Assembly: GCA_945788625.1 (NCBI GenBank)
Contig: CALZMQ010000029.1
Span: forward strand, 1-64,000
Length of the DNA: 64,000 nucleotides
Direction: 5' to 3'
Source: an uncultured Woeseiaceae bacterium
Lineage (GTDB): Bacteria; Pseudomonadota; Gammaproteobacteria; Steroidobacterales; Woeseiaceae
In this document: in pieces, positions 32,583 through 42,699 of the stretch
Numbering within the stretch: the first letter of the stretch is position 1
How the letters are laid out: every line of letters starts with the position of its first letter
Notes under the pieces: generated by a model
Databases searched by the model: none
What the model saw: only the letters and a program-made list of their open reading frames with translations
What the model was told of the DNA's origin: nothing
Position numbers and translations under genes: made by a program

Positions 32583-33917
32583 TCAGGCAAAGGTATCGAC
32601 AAGACTGTTCGGCGTCACACCCGGCAGCACTTGCGGCCGCTCATCGTCGCTGTCTCCGTCCTGCGAGTCGTCGGCTGCCTGCGTGGCTTCGGCACCGTCT
32701 GCATTGCGCTCGCGATTGCCCTCCGCCGCATCGTGCTCACCGATGCTCGCCTGACCCAGCGACAGGCCGCTGTCCGCGAGCAACTCACGCAGCCGCGGCA
32801 TTGCCTGTTCGAGCGCCTCCCGCGTCACGGCATGCTGTGCATGAAACGTCACGTTTGTGGCGCCATCGTCAACCGACACTTGTACCCTGAGCGGCCCAAG
32901 CTCGGCTGGGCTCAACCGGATTTCCGCGGTCTTGAGCTGATTGCCGGCCATGAGCACGACGCGCTCGCCAATCCGCTCGCCCCAGGCCAGGTCTCGTACC
33001 GGCGTGGCGATCGCGTCCGACGCCTGCTGGGCCGCCGCCGCGTACGTCAATTCCCCGCTTGCAACGGAGGCTGGCGTGCTTGTAAACAGGGCTTGTGGCG
33101 TATGAGCGTTCAGCTGTGCCTGCAGTGTCTGCACCGGTTGCGTCACCGCGAGCCGTGGTTTCAGTACTTCCGTGAATTCCTCGCCGAGCGTTTCCGGTCG
33201 TACCAGGGGACTCGTCTCCGCGCGCTTCGGTAATTCCACTATCGGCAATGTCTCGGCTGCGTCGACTTTTACCGGGGTCGAAACGACGGGCAACGGAAAA
33301 TCGACGCGGTCACGCGTCGCCAGCGCAGGTGGCAGCAGCGCGTCCAGGCCTTCTCGTGGCGGAGGCGCTATATCCTGCCTGGCGCCTGCTGTTACGGGGC
33401 CCTGCTGCTGCGGCAGGGCCGCCGGCAAGGGCTTTGTCTCGAGGCCGACACGCTGCGTGAACTCATCGAGAACGGGGGTTGTGGGTCCAAGCGGTGCAGG
33501 CGCGGCGCGGCCCGGCAGGACCTGGGTCGCCGGCGGGAGTATTGCGGCGTGCAGGGACTCGGTGGCTTGCGGAGTTACCGCCAGGAAGAGCGGTTCAGGC
33601 GTCACCAGTTCGACGCCGTCGGTCAGTGGTTCCGGGTTCGCACTGACGGGATCAGGCGTAAGCCCGGGCAGAGACACGGGTATTGCAACCAGTTCCTGCA
33701 TCGGCACCTCTGCCGGACGCGGCAATTCGTTGCCGTTTTCCGGCAAGATCACGCCGCCGGAGGGCTCTCCGTTGAGCGATGCATCGACCCGCAGCCGCAA
33801 CAGATCTGCGAATACGGCATCGATGTCGCCGCCGACGTCGGTCGCTACGGCCGACAAGGTCAGCGGTTCCGCCGATGTATCCAGCGACAGGAGTTGCAGG
33901 TTCAGGGTGGCAAGCAT
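32583..33917 (-). CDS. fliK: Flagellar hook-length control protein FliK
   Basis: The protein has 444 residues. The long N-terminal part is Pro/Ala/Thr-rich and low in predicted structure, as expected for the secreted ruler. The conserved C-terminal domain (about 310-400) contains LRLSPAELGPLRV-like text (here EIRLSPAELGPLRVQVSV) and FHAQHAVTREALEQAMPRLRELL, the FliK signature that meets FlhB. It measures hook length and triggers the export switch. It lies 62 bases after fliJ. Confidence 0.93.
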   Translation of the reverse strand: MLATLNLQLLSLDTSAEPLTLSAVATDVGGDIDAVFADLLRLRVDASLNGEPSGGVILPENGNELPRPAEVPMQELVAIPVSLPGLTPDPVSANPEPLTDGVELVTPEPLFLAVTPQATESLHAAILPPATQVLPGRAAPAPLGPTTPVLDEFTQRVGLETKPLPAALPQQQGPVTAGARQDIAPPPREGLDALLPPALATRDRVDFPLPVVSTPVKVDAAETLPIVELPKRAETSPLVRPETLGEEFTEVLKPRLAVTQPVQTLQAQLNAHTPQALFTSTPASVASGELTYAAAAQQASDAIATPVRDLAWGERIGERVVLMAGNQLKTAEIRLSPAELGPLRVQVSVDDGATNVTFHAQHAVTREALEQAMPRLRELLADSGLSLGQASIGEHDAAEGNRERNADGAEATQAADDSQDGDSDDERPQVLPGVTPNSLVDTFA

Positions 33918-33979
33918 GCGGTGTCCTCGGAGGTCAGTGGGGTGCCTGTTAGTGTAAGAGCAAGATACGTGCCAGCTTG

Positions 33980-34426
33980 TCAGTCGTCGCGTTCGAAATA
34001 GCCTGCCTGCGAGTTGGGGATGTCATCCAGCGATTTCTGTTCCTTGCGGTCCTGGAGAGCGTTGTCCTGTTGCTTGCACTTGTCGAGCACTCGTTCGAGC
34101 GATTCCAGCTTGCGTCGCTTGACCAGCCAGCGCTGCCGGTGCGATTCCGCGTTCTGCTCGCAATCGCGCACGATTTGTTGCTGTGCCTGCAGCGCCGTGT
34201 CCAGGCGGCGCAAAAAACCCTGGTAGTCCTTCCAGTGCGCCGCGCTGATGGCCGTTGTCTGCGTACCCTTTTGCGCGTAGTTGTGCCGGTAGGCATTGAG
34301 TTCGCCCAGGCGCTCGAGCTGGGAGTTGAGCTGCTGTTGAGACCGGCCGGCCTGTTCGCCGAAACGGCGCTCCTCCGATGCCGCCAGCGAAGCTACTTTT
34401 CCGATCTTTCGGGTTTTTCTTCTCAT
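33980..34426 (-). CDS. fliJ: Flagellar export stalk protein FliJ
   Basis: The protein has 148 residues and is almost entirely charged coiled coil, the antiparallel two-helix form of FliJ. It lies immediately after fliI with a one-base gap between stop and start. FliJ inserts into the FliI hexamer as a gamma-like stalk and links to FlhA. Sequence identity in this family is low; order and coiled-coil form make the call. Confidence 0.88.
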   Translation of the reverse strand: MRRKTRKIGKVASLAASEERRFGEQAGRSQQQLNSQLERLGELNAYRHNYAQKGTQTTAISAAHWKDYQGFLRRLDTALQAQQQIVRDCEQNAESHRQRWLVKRRKLESLERVLDKCKQQDNALQDRKEQKSLDDIPNSQAGYFERDD

Positions 34427-34427
34427 G

Positions 34428-35843
34428 TTACTGGCTCACCTCGCCCTGGCCCGTCTCCCCGTCGGCCGGCGATGGATCGAACAGCTGCCGCAGCTGCAAG
34501 AGACTGGTGGCCGAGTCGATACTTTCGTTGTGATGCTGTCGCAGAAACTCGATCATTGCCGGCCACAACGCGATCGCCTCGTCGAGTTGCGGATTCGATC
34601 CGGGTTGGTAGGCGCCGACCGCCACCAGGTCGCGGTTTTCCTGATAGGTGGAGTAGACCTGCCGGAAGCGCGACACCAACCGTTGCTGGCTGTCCTCGGT
34701 GCACTGGTTCATTGCGCGGCTGACGGAAGACTCGATGTCGACCGCCGGATAAACGCCCGCATCGGCCATGCTTCGCGACAGCACGATGTGACCGTCCAGT
34801 ATTGCTCTTGAGGCGTCGACGATCGGGTCGTTGTGGTCATCGCCTTCGGCAAGGACAGTGTAGATGGCCGTAATCGAACCGCCTCCTTCGGCGCCGTTGC
34901 CCGCCCGTTCCACCAACTGCGGCAACTTCGCGAAAACAGACGGCGGATAGCCTTTGGTCGCGGGCGGTTCGCCGATGGCCAGCGCGATCTCGCGTTGTGC
35001 CTGAGCGAATCGCGTCAACGAATCCATTAGCAGCAGGACATTCTGACCCTGATCGCGAAAATGTTCGGCGATAGCGGCCGTCAGCCAGGCCCCGTGTAGC
35101 CGCATCAAGGGCGTGTCATCGGCCGGGGTGGCGACGACGACGGCACGCCGCATGCCCTCGGCGCCAAGAGACTGATCGATGAATTCCTGCACCTCCCTGC
35201 CGCGCTCGCCAACCAGGCCAACGACGACGACGTCGGCCTCGGTGTTGCGGGTCATCATGCTGAGCAGCATGCTCTTGCCCACGCCGCTGCCGGCAAACAA
35301 ACCCATGCGTTGGCCGCGTCCCACCGACAACAGGGAGTTGATGCTGCGAATGCCTACATCGAGTTGCGAGCGAATGGGCTGCCGCCGCAGCGGATTGATC
35401 GACTCACCCATCAGTGCAACGCTCTTGCCGCGGGCGATTGGTCTGCCACCATCCAGTGGATTGCCGCGGCCGTCGAGGACCCGGCCAAGCAGGTCATCAC
35501 CGACGGTCACTTCGGGTGCGCCGGAGATCGGAATCACACGGGCGTTCGGCGCCACGCCGCGCATGTCGGCAACCGGCATCAGGAACAGACGTTCGCCCGA
35601 GAACCCCACGACTTCGGTTTCGACGTGCCGGCCGTCGGCCGCGACAACGTCGCAGCGCCCACCGAGTGCCGCGTGACAACCCTCCGCTTCCATCGCCAGC
35701 CCTACGGTGCGGCGCAATACGCCTTCGACGACGAGGTCTGGGCGATCGCCGTAAGCCCGGTCGAGGAAGGGACCGAGACGCAGCGAACGCTCCAGGTTCC
35801 TGTCCGGATCGGGACCGGCGAATAGTGTGATGTCTTCAGTCAC
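34428..35843 (-). CDS. fliI: Flagellar export ATPase FliI
   Basis: The protein has 471 residues. The GTG start overlaps the fliH stop as GTGA. The F1-type ATPase core has Walker A GSGVGKS (about 185-191), [11 protein letters not shown], the Walker B strand [11 protein letters not shown] and [14 protein letters not shown]. It hydrolyses ATP to unfold and deliver export substrates at the base of the flagellum. The C-terminal ten residues after PSPADGE are variable. It is flanked by its regulators FliH and FliJ. Confidence 0.97.
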   Translation of the reverse strand: MTEDITLFAGPDPDRNLERSLRLGPFLDRAYGDRPDLVVEGVLRRTVGLAMEAEGCHAALGGRCDVVAADGRHVETEVVGFSGERLFLMPVADMRGVAPNARVIPISGAPEVTVGDDLLGRVLDGRGNPLDGGRPIARGKSVALMGESINPLRRQPIRSQLDVGIRSINSLLSVGRGQRMGLFAGSGVGKSMLLSMMTRNTEADVVVVGLVGERGREVQEFIDQSLGAEGMRRAVVVATPADDTPLMRLHGAWLTAAIAEHFRDQGQNVLLLMDSLTRFAQAQREIALAIGEPPATKGYPPSVFAKLPQLVERAGNGAEGGGSITAIYTVLAEGDDHNDPIVDASRAILDGHIVLSRSMADAGVYPAVDIESSVSRAMNQCTEDSQQRLVSRFRQVYSTYQENRDLVAVGAYQPGSNPQLDEAIALWPAMIEFLRQHHNESIDSATSLLQLRQLFDPSPADGETGQGEVSQ

Positions 35844-36436
35844 TCGCGCCGCTCGTCGCCGAGTGCCGCGTTAATGACCGCGTGCAGACGTGCTTCGGCA
35901 GTCGCGTCTACCTGCGAGTTGTCCGTTGTCACGTTGCAGCCGCCGTGAGTGACCAACGGGTCTTCGACGATGCTCCAGGCCGGTTCTCCGTCTGACGGCG
36001 ACAGGGTTTGTCGTACCAGTGCGGCGTCATCGGGGTGCAGATGAACCTGGACGTTTCGACTGGCGACGGGCAACGTCTGGATCGCCTCGCGAACGACGCC
36101 GATGACGTGACTCGGGTTCAGCTTGATCTCGCGCCGAAACAACTGCTTGACGATCGCGATCGCGAGCTCGACGAGTTGTTTCTCTATCGTTCCGTCCAGC
36201 CGGTCAAATGGCTCGCAGAGAGCACGCAGCAGTTCGTCGTAACGCGCGGCTCGCTGTGCCACGGCCTTTTCCCCGGCTGCATAGCCTTCCGCGTGGCCAT
36301 TCTTCCAGGCTTCGTCATAGGCCTCTCTCTGCAAGTCCTGCAGACGCCCGGCCGTCAGGTAACCCTTGCCGTCGGAACCGTCGATCGCCGGGACATTCCA
36401 GCGCGCAGGGCTGGTGGCTGCCGATTCGTCAGACAT
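35840..36436 (-). CDS. fliH: Flagellar export ATPase regulator FliH
   Basis: The protein has 198 residues with ATG at 36436, which overlaps the fliG stop by eight bases. The central part has Gly-rich AxxxG repeats ([16 protein letters not shown]) typical of FliH, followed by the conserved C-terminal domain with [12 protein letters not shown] and [10 protein letters not shown] and a [16 protein letters not shown] segment. It binds FliI and FliN and inhibits premature ATP hydrolysis. Confidence 0.94.
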   Translation of the reverse strand: MSDESAATSPARWNVPAIDGSDGKGYLTAGRLQDLQREAYDEAWKNGHAEGYAAGEKAVAQRAARYDELLRALCEPFDRLDGTIEKQLVELAIAIVKQLFRREIKLNPSHVIGVVREAIQTLPVASRNVQVHLHPDDAALVRQTLSPSDGEPAWSIVEDPLVTHGGCNVTTDNSQVDATAEARLHAVINAALGDERRE

Positions 36437-37436
36437 ATTCCTCGCCACCCTGGCCGAGATTAATATCCCCCGAATCCGCGAGGCGCCTTGCAACGTCGAG
36501 GATTTCCTTTTGTGCCTCTTCGACGTCGCTCAGCCTCTGCGGCCCTTTCGCCTCCATGTCCTCGCGCAGCAACGTTCCAGCGCGTTTTGACATATTGCCG
36601 AGTATCTTGTCGCTGATCGCCGGATCGCAACCCTTCAGTGCGACCGTGAGCAGGTCGTTGGAGATCTCGCGCAGCAAACTCTGGATGCCGCGATCGTCGA
36701 CTTCGAGCAAGGTGTCAAAGACGAACATCATTTCCTGGATACGAACCGATAGCTCTTCGTTCTTTTCCTTGATCTGGTCGAGCAACTCTTCGCCGCGTCC
36801 TGGCTTCATCGCGTTGACGATGCTGGCGGCAACCTTGTCGCCGCCCACTTTCCTGGTTCCACCGCGGCCCGTATCGGCCGATTTGCTGGCGATGAGATTC
36901 TCGATCTCCGCGAGCGCGCTTTGCTGAATATCGGTAAGGCGGGCAACCCGCATGACGATGTCGGAGCGAAGCTCGTCCGGAAGTTCCTCTATGACCTCTG
37001 CGGCCTGTGCCCCGTCGAGGTAGGCGAGCACGATCGCGATGATCTGTGGGTGCTCGTCGACGACGATGTCGACGATCTCGCGCGAACTCATCCATTTCAG
37101 GGCATCGAGCCCCGCCGCGTCGTCACCGCTCACGATACGCTCGATAAACGCGTCGGCTTTGCTGGGCCCGAACGCATTGCCGAGCAGCTTGCGAATGTAG
37201 TTTTCGGTATCGACCCCGAGCGCCGTCTGATCCTCGACGTCCAGGATGAAAACATCGAGGACGCGGTCCGCATCGTTGCGACTGACATTCTTGAGGGTGG
37301 CCATTGCTGAGCCCACGCGGTGTACCTCGGTGGCTTCCATGTACTTCAGGACCTCGGCCGCCTCGCGCTCACCGAGTGTCATGAGCAGCAACGCCGCCCG
37401 CTCGGTGCCACTCATTGCATCTGCTGTTTCAGTCAT
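36429..37436 (-). CDS. fliG: Flagellar motor switch protein FliG
   Basis: The protein has 335 residues. Conserved regions are GTERAALLLMTLGE at the N-terminus, HPQIIAIVLAYLD in the middle domain (EHPQ motif) and the torque helix DDRGIQSLLREI with charged residues in the C-terminal domain. It connects FliF to the C-ring and faces the stator. It overlaps fliF by eight bases and fliH by eight bases. Confidence 0.97.
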   Translation of the reverse strand: MTETADAMSGTERAALLLMTLGEREAAEVLKYMEATEVHRVGSAMATLKNVSRNDADRVLDVFILDVEDQTALGVDTENYIRKLLGNAFGPSKADAFIERIVSGDDAAGLDALKWMSSREIVDIVVDEHPQIIAIVLAYLDGAQAAEVIEELPDELRSDIVMRVARLTDIQQSALAEIENLIASKSADTGRGGTRKVGGDKVAASIVNAMKPGRGEELLDQIKEKNEELSVRIQEMMFVFDTLLEVDDRGIQSLLREISNDLLTVALKGCDPAISDKILGNMSKRAGTLLREDMEAKGPQRLSDVEEAQKEILDVARRLADSGDINLGQGGEEYV

Positions 37437-39060
37437 CGGCCGCTACCCATTTCTTTACGACCTGCGCGACGCGCGCCGGGTCGCTGCCGGTGATGTTCTT
37501 CGCCGCCGCGACCTTTTCGTCGTAGTTGGGGCCCGCGAGCGCCGCGGCGCCGCCGGCGAGTTGCGGCGCTCCGAAACCGCCGGCTACGGCTCCGGCATTG
37601 CCGATGTATTCGCCCGAGACGCCGGTACCGCCGGAGACGACGCCGCGCAACATTGGCCGCACGATGCCGAAGGCGATCGCCAGCACGAGTATTGCACCCA
37701 GCACCTGTTTCATCGCGCCACGCAGTTCCGGCCGTTCCCACAGAGCCGGAGGCTCTGCCTCTTCCAGCGGCGCTTCTGCCCGAAACGCCTCGTTCAACAC
37801 CACGACGGAGTCGCCACGAGCCTCGTCGAAACCGACGGCCTCCCTGACCAGCGCGGTGTATCGCTCGACGTCGGTCTCGCTCAGTGAAGTCTGCGATTCC
37901 GAACCCTCGGCCGGTGTGTCGTCGATCAGCACTGCCACCGACAACTTGCGAATCGCGCCGGATTGCGGCCGCGTATGCCGTATCGTGCGGTCGACCTCGA
38001 AATTCCTCGTGCTGCTGCGCGACGAATTCTGTGGCTCGACCTGTTCCGATTCCGACGCAACGCCGTTGGCGGGTGCCCCTGCGGTCCCCGGCGGCTGATT
38101 GCTCAGCGCTCCCGGGATGCCGCCGGCCGACGCGCCGTTGCCGCTGCGACGGTCTTCGCTAATCTGCTCGCTGCGCACGACCGCACGCGCCGGGTCGAAC
38201 GACTCACGGGTCTCCTCGGTATAAGTGAAATCGATGTCCGCGACCACTTCGGCCCGAACCCTGCCTGCGCCAACCAGCGGCGTCAGCAGGTCTTCGATGC
38301 GTTTCTTGAAAGTTTCCTCGAGACGTCGCGAATACTTGAATTGTGTCGCAGCCTGCGCGCCGGCCGCCTGTTCGTCACCCGAACTCAGGAGGCGCCCGTG
38401 CTGGTCGACCAGCGTCACGTCGCTTGCGATGAGATTCGGCACGCTGGAGGCAACCAGATGGACGATCGCGGATGCCTGGTCGGGTTCCAGCACCCTGCCG
38501 CCGAAAAGCTGCAACAGAACCGAGGCGCTTGCCCTCTGGTTGTCGCGAATGAACGCGGTCTGCTTTGGCAAAGCCAGGTGCACGCGCGCCTCGCGCACGG
38601 CACCGACGTGCGCGATGGTCTGTGCAAGTTCCGCCTCGAGCGCATGTTGGTATCGCGCATTTTCCATGAACTGGCTGACACCGAAGCTCGATTGGTCCTT
38701 CATAATATCCATGCCCGCCGCCGCGCTTTGCGGCAATCCCTGCGCTGCAAGTTGCAGTCGCGCGTCGTGCAATTGCGACTCGGCCACCAGCACGCTGCCG
38801 TTGCCATGCAGTTTGTATTCGATATCCTCGGCCTGGAGCGCATCGGCGACCTCGGCGGCCTCCGCAGCGCTCATATCGGCATAGAGCTGTGTGTAAACCG
38901 GCGTCTGCGACCACAGGACGACGGCGAATCCCACGGCGACTGCGGCCGCGACACCAATCAACAGTATTACCTGGCGTACGGCGGGGATCCGCAGCACGTT
39001 TGCAAGGCTCATCTGGTTCGACGGCACGGCTGTCGATTCAATTACGGTTCCGGTTTCCAT
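37429..39060 (-). CDS. fliF: Flagellar MS-ring protein FliF
   Basis: The protein has 543 residues. An N-terminal transmembrane helix (about 32-52) precedes ring-building motifs with GLPQSAAAGMDIMKD and AELAQTIAHVGAVREARVHLALP. A Ser/Gly-rich periplasmic loop (about 290-350) follows, then a second transmembrane helix near 445-465, and a short FliG-binding tail ending VVKKWVAADD. It is the first structure assembled, in the inner membrane. The gene lies 38 bases after fliE. Confidence 0.97.
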   Translation of the reverse strand: METGTVIESTAVPSNQMSLANVLRIPAVRQVILLIGVAAAVAVGFAVVLWSQTPVYTQLYADMSAAEAAEVADALQAEDIEYKLHGNGSVLVAESQLHDARLQLAAQGLPQSAAAGMDIMKDQSSFGVSQFMENARYQHALEAELAQTIAHVGAVREARVHLALPKQTAFIRDNQRASASVLLQLFGGRVLEPDQASAIVHLVASSVPNLIASDVTLVDQHGRLLSSGDEQAAGAQAATQFKYSRRLEETFKKRIEDLLTPLVGAGRVRAEVVADIDFTYTEETRESFDPARAVVRSEQISEDRRSGNGASAGGIPGALSNQPPGTAGAPANGVASESEQVEPQNSSRSSTRNFEVDRTIRHTRPQSGAIRKLSVAVLIDDTPAEGSESQTSLSETDVERYTALVREAVGFDEARGDSVVVLNEAFRAEAPLEEAEPPALWERPELRGAMKQVLGAILVLAIAFGIVRPMLRGVVSGGTGVSGEYIGNAGAVAGGFGAPQLAGGAAALAGPNYDEKVAAAKNITGSDPARVAQVVKKWVAADD

Positions 39061-39098
39061 ATTCTTCTACGTGTTCCTTAGTTGTCCGCGGCCGACGA

Positions 39099-39413
39099 TT
39101 ACACCGGCATGTTCATGATGTCCTGGTAGGCTGACACCAGCTTGTTTCTTACTTCCGTAACGGCCCGAAACGACAGGTCCGCTTTTTGCGATGCGATCAT
39201 TACTTCGGCGAGGCTCTTGTCGGTCGTGCCGTTTTCGAAACCCACCTTCAGTTCACTCGCATGCTGCTGGGCCTCGTTGACGGCATTGAGCGTCGTCTTG
39301 AACATGTCGCCGAAGTTGCTGGCCGGAGCAGGCGCTGCAGTCTGCGTTGGCTGCAGCTCCTTGCCCATCGTGCGAATCTGGCTCAAAAGGTGATTCGCAT
39401 TTATTTCGGTCAT
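39099..39413 (-). CDS. fliE: Flagellar rod adaptor FliE
   Basis: The protein has 104 residues, as is standard. The C-terminal half contains SLAEVMIASQKADLSFRAVTEVRNKLVSAYQ-like family text (shortened here: EVMIASQKADLSFRAVTEVR). It joins the MS ring to the rod. Its start overlaps the fleR stop, so it is probably read from the fleS promoter, although an internal promoter in fleR cannot be excluded. Confidence 0.96.
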   Translation of the reverse strand: MTEINANHLLSQIRTMGKELQPTQTAAPAPASNFGDMFKTTLNAVNEAQQHASELKVGFENGTTDKSLAEVMIASQKADLSFRAVTEVRNKLVSAYQDIMNMPV

Positions 39414-40744
39414 GACTTGTCTCCAGGAATGGCGATGCCCTCGCCGCGCATGCGGGCAAGCTTGTAACGCAGTGAACGGGGACTGATGCCCAGTGCGTCG
39501 GCAACGTCGCCGCGTTTGCCGCCATGCGCCTGCATCGCATCGATAATGAGTTGGAACTCACGGTTTCGGAGTCCGTGATTGAGGTCGCAATGGCCGTGTT
39601 GCGCCGAATCGTCGACCGGGTCCGGCCGCAGGCCGGTTCCTTCGAAGCGCAGATCGGCGGCATTAATGACCGAGCCATTGGCCAGGATCAGCGTACGCTG
39701 GACGAGATTCTCGAGTTCCCGGACGTTACCGGGCCAATCGTGTGCCAACAGCGCGTCTTTTGCGTCGTCGGACAGTGCAACAGGAATGCCGCCGTGGCGC
39801 TGAATCGCCATCTCGGCGAGCGGCAGTATGTCGTCACGCCGTTCGCACAAAGCCGGAATATGGAGTGGAAACACGTTCAAGCGGTAGTAGAGGTCTTCGC
39901 GAAATTTTCCGTCGGCGACGTACCGGCGCAAGTCCCGGTTCGTTGTCGCCAGGATGCGTACGTTGAGAGGAATGACCTTGCGCCCGCCTATTCGTTCGAC
40001 TTCTTTCTCCTGGATGACGCGCAGCAATTTCGCCTGCAGTCCGAGGTCCATTTCCGATATCTCGTCCAGCAACAGCGTGCCGTTCTCTGCTTGCTCGAAC
40101 TTGCCTTGATGCGCGCCGGTTGCACCCGTGAACGCACCTTTCTCATAACCGAACAGCACGGCTTCGAGCATCGTTTCCGGAATAGCCGCGCAGTTGATTG
40201 CGACGAATGGCGCTTTGCTGCGCGGCGACTGATCGTGGATGTAGCGCGCGAAAACCTCTTTGCCACAGCCGCTGGGGCCGTTGAGCGTGACGGTCACTTG
40301 CGTCCGTGCGACGCGAGCTGCAATCTGCAGTAACTCGACCGTCGTGGCATCCGCCGCCACAGGGCGGTCTTTTGTGCACGGCGCCTTGATGTACTTGCCC
40401 ACCACCGATTTCAGTTCATCGGCCTCGAACGGTTTCACCAGGTAGTCCGCTGCGCCGTTTTTCATGACGTCGACGGCGTTTTCTATGGTGCCGTGGGCCG
40501 TCATGAGGACCGCGGGCAGCGTCGGGTGCCGCTCGCGGATCTTGCCGAGCAGCGTCACGCCGTCCATCGGCTGCATCTGCAGGTCACTGACGACCAGTCC
40601 GACGGACTCCGTATCGAGGATGTCGAGAGCAGCCGAGCCGTTGTCGGCGGTGAGCACGGGCAGGGTCTCGCTGTTCAACGTGTCGAACAACGCCTCGCGC
40701 AGATTGGCGTCGTCTTCGACGATAAGTACGGCCGGAGAACTCAT
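39410..40744 (-). CDS. fleR: Flagellar two-component sigma-54 activator FleR (FlrC)
   Basis: The protein has 444 residues. The receiver domain has the acidic pair at 11-12 and phospho-Asp 54 in VVSDLQMQP. The AAA+ domain has Walker A GPSGCGKE, GAFTGA, Walker B LLLDEISE and ALCERRDD in place of LRER-type text. A Fis-like helix-turn-helix (KRGDVADALGISPRSLRYK) ends the protein. When phosphorylated by FleS it activates middle flagellar genes from sigma-54 promoters such as those before fliL and flgB. It overlaps fleS and fliE by four bases each. Confidence 0.95.
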   Translation of the reverse strand: MSSPAVLIVEDDANLREALFDTLNSETLPVLTADNGSAALDILDTESVGLVVSDLQMQPMDGVTLLGKIRERHPTLPAVLMTAHGTIENAVDVMKNGAADYLVKPFEADELKSVVGKYIKAPCTKDRPVAADATTVELLQIAARVARTQVTVTLNGPSGCGKEVFARYIHDQSPRSKAPFVAINCAAIPETMLEAVLFGYEKGAFTGATGAHQGKFEQAENGTLLLDEISEMDLGLQAKLLRVIQEKEVERIGGRKVIPLNVRILATTNRDLRRYVADGKFREDLYYRLNVFPLHIPALCERRDDILPLAEMAIQRHGGIPVALSDDAKDALLAHDWPGNVRELENLVQRTLILANGSVINAADLRFEGTGLRPDPVDDSAQHGHCDLNHGLRNREFQLIIDAMQAHGGKRGDVADALGISPRSLRYKLARMRGEGIAIPGDKS

Positions 40745-41892
40745 GATTCGCTCCTGCAGCCCCCGTCACCGGGCAACTCGATCGTGAAGGTGCTGCCGAG
40801 ATACGACGTGGACATGGCGACATCGCCGTCATGTGCTTTCGCCACGGCTTTGACAACCGAGAGACCAAGCCCCGTGCCTTGCGGTCGCGTGGTGAAAAAC
40901 GGTTCGAAAAGATGCAGCCGAACGTCTTCGGGAACGCCCGGGCCGTCGTCGGTCACGCACAGCTGTACCGCATCATCGTAGCGATGACCGTGCAACAGGA
41001 TGCGGGCCTCGCCCTGCCCTGCCTGGTCGGCGTTCGTAACGAGGTTCAACAGCGCGCCCTTCAGCGCGTCCTTGTTGGCCGCGACGGTCAGGTTCGCGTC
41101 CGCGACACAGACGCGCAGCCGCGTATTATTGCCGAGTTGCCCGTCAATCGTACGACGTACGTCTTCCAGCAACTCCACGACACTGATTTTCTGCTGCGAT
41201 CGGCGCACACCTGCCGCGAATCCCAGCATGTCGTTCACCATGCGCTTGAGGTCGTGTAGCCCCGCCGTGACCTTGTCCGCAACCCGGGCCCCGTTCCTGG
41301 TGCTTCTGTCGAGCTGGCCCACGTACAACATCGCGGAGGCCAGCGGTGTGCGGACCTGGTGCGCGAATTCGGCCGTCATCTCGCCGATGGCCGTCAGGCG
41401 ATCGTTGCGTTCCCGAAGTTCCGCCATTTGGCGGCTTTCCGTCACATCGGACAGCAGCAGCACCTCGCCGGACTCGCTCTTGAGCGGGCGACGCGACAGG
41501 CTGAGCCAGCGGCCATCCCGCAGCTGGATGTTGCCGTCCTCGCTGCCACCGTCCCGCACCTCGCGCTTGACGATGGCGGCCCAGGAACAGCCGATGAGAG
41601 GCTGATTCAGCAAGGCACTCGCCTGGCTATTCTGCTGTCGGATAACGCCGGCGGCATCGATAACGAGAATTGCGCCGGGCAGCGTCTCCAACAGCTCGGA
41701 AAGCCGCCGGCCAAGGCGCTCTTTCTTGACCAGCTCCCGGAGACGGGCCGATTGCTCACGCCGCAACTGGTTCGTCAGCGCATCGACCGTATCCTGCAGG
41801 TCCCGGTAGGTCTCCTCGAGCAATCCGGACTGCCTGTTAAAGATCTCGAACGCGTTGTGCAGTTGTTCAGCATTGAGAGACGTCGCCGCCAA
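40741..41892 (-). CDS. fleS: Flagellar sensor histidine kinase FleS (FlrB)
   Basis: The protein has 383 residues and starts at TTG 41892 with GGAG seven bases upstream. It has no transmembrane helix, so it is cytoplasmic as in FlrB. A coiled N-terminus and a PAS domain (about 65-155) precede the H-box EFAHQVRTPL with His 178. The ATPase domain shows N-box LLNLVTNADQAG, DDGPGVPE and GTGLGLSVV. It phosphorylates FleR when early flagellar assembly is sensed. A sigma-54 promoter lies just upstream. Confidence 0.95.
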   Translation of the reverse strand: MAATSLNAEQLHNAFEIFNRQSGLLEETYRDLQDTVDALTNQLRREQSARLRELVKKERLGRRLSELLETLPGAILVIDAAGVIRQQNSQASALLNQPLIGCSWAAIVKREVRDGGSEDGNIQLRDGRWLSLSRRPLKSESGEVLLLSDVTESRQMAELRERNDRLTAIGEMTAEFAHQVRTPLASAMLYVGQLDRSTRNGARVADKVTAGLHDLKRMVNDMLGFAAGVRRSQQKISVVELLEDVRRTIDGQLGNNTRLRVCVADANLTVAANKDALKGALLNLVTNADQAGQGEARILLHGHRYDDAVQLCVTDDGPGVPEDVRLHLFEPFFTTRPQGTGLGLSVVKAVAKAHDGDVAMSTSYLGSTFTIELPGDGGCRSES

Positions 41893-41933
41893 AATAGTTC
41901 TCCAGTTCTTTGAGCAATCTCTGCCGTGAGATG

Positions 41934-41950
41934 TGCAAGTTGCGTGCCAG
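41934..41950 (-). promoter_or_regulatory. Sigma-54 promoter of fleSR (and probably fliE onward)
   Basis: On the minus strand it reads CTGGCACGCAACTTGCA, a full match to the consensus. It lies about 42 bases upstream of the fleS TTG. FleQ-type activators normally drive this step. Confidence 0.9.
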
Positions 41951-42069
41951 AAACTATTTTGTTTTATTACAAGAGCTTACGAGTGCTCAATTGGCGAGAA
42001 TCGCGTCAATAATCCGACATACGGCGTCAGGCGCCGGAATTCCGCGGAAATTACGGAGCATGGGGATGC

Positions 42070-42699
42070 TCAGGCGATGTTGTATTTGCCGATTTTCTCG
42101 ACCAGCGTGGTCCGCCGCATATTGAGCAAACGCGCCGCCTGCGCGACGACGCCGTCGGCGGCCTGCATGGCCTGGCCGATCAGATCCTGTTCCAGCGATT
42201 GCAGGGACTGCTTCAGGTTGGCGTGGGTGAACCGCATCGCCTCGGACACATTGTTCAATTCCTTGCCGGGGTTGGCCTGCCCGTCCCGGTACTTGGCGGG
42301 GAGATCGTCCACGTCGATGATGCCCGTCGGCTTGATGATCGCCAGCCGCTCCACGAGATTGCTGAGTTCGCGAATATTGCCGGGCCAGCTGTAATTGGCA
42401 AGCACCTGCACGGCCGCGGGGCTGACGCGCAATTCGCCCTGCTGCTCGCCCGTGTGAGACATCAGCAGCTCGTCGAGCAGCTGCGGCAGGTCCGAGACGC
42501 GCCGGTAGAGCGGCGGCATCTCGATCGGAAAGACGTTCAGTCGATAGAAGAGGTCCTCGCGAAACTCCCCTGCCTCGACGGCCGCGGGCAAATCGCGATG
42601 CGTTGCGGCGACGATGCGCACATCGCAATGCTGGCTCTTGCCGCTGCCGACGCGTTCAAACGTGCGCTCTTGCAGCACACGCAGCAACTTCACCTGCAT
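42070..42699 (-). CDS. fleQ: FleQ/FlrA C-terminal part (after a frameshift)
   Basis: This frame gives 209 residues starting at ATG 42699, inside the AAA+ domain. It reads [19 protein letters not shown], the text that should follow DEIGD in FleQ, then [25 protein letters not shown] and a Fis-type helix ([18 protein letters not shown]). The preceding part of the protein is in another frame (42690-43394). The usually conserved PLRER is PLYRR here, an additional departure. Together the two frames would give about 440 residues, slightly shorter than FleQ. The position, directly before fleSR, is that of the master flagellar activator. A separate start here would lack Walker A, so this piece alone cannot be an ATPase. 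Confidence 0.75.
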   Translation of the reverse strand: MQVKLLRVLQERTFERVGSGKSQHCDVRIVAATHRDLPAAVEAGEFREDLFYRLNVFPIEMPPLYRRVSDLPQLLDELLMSHTGEQQGELRVSPAAVQVLANYSWPGNIRELSNLVERLAIIKPTGIIDVDDLPAKYRDGQANPGKELNNVSEAMRFTHANLKQSLQSLEQDLIGQAMQAADGVVAQAARLLNMRRTTLVEKIGKYNIA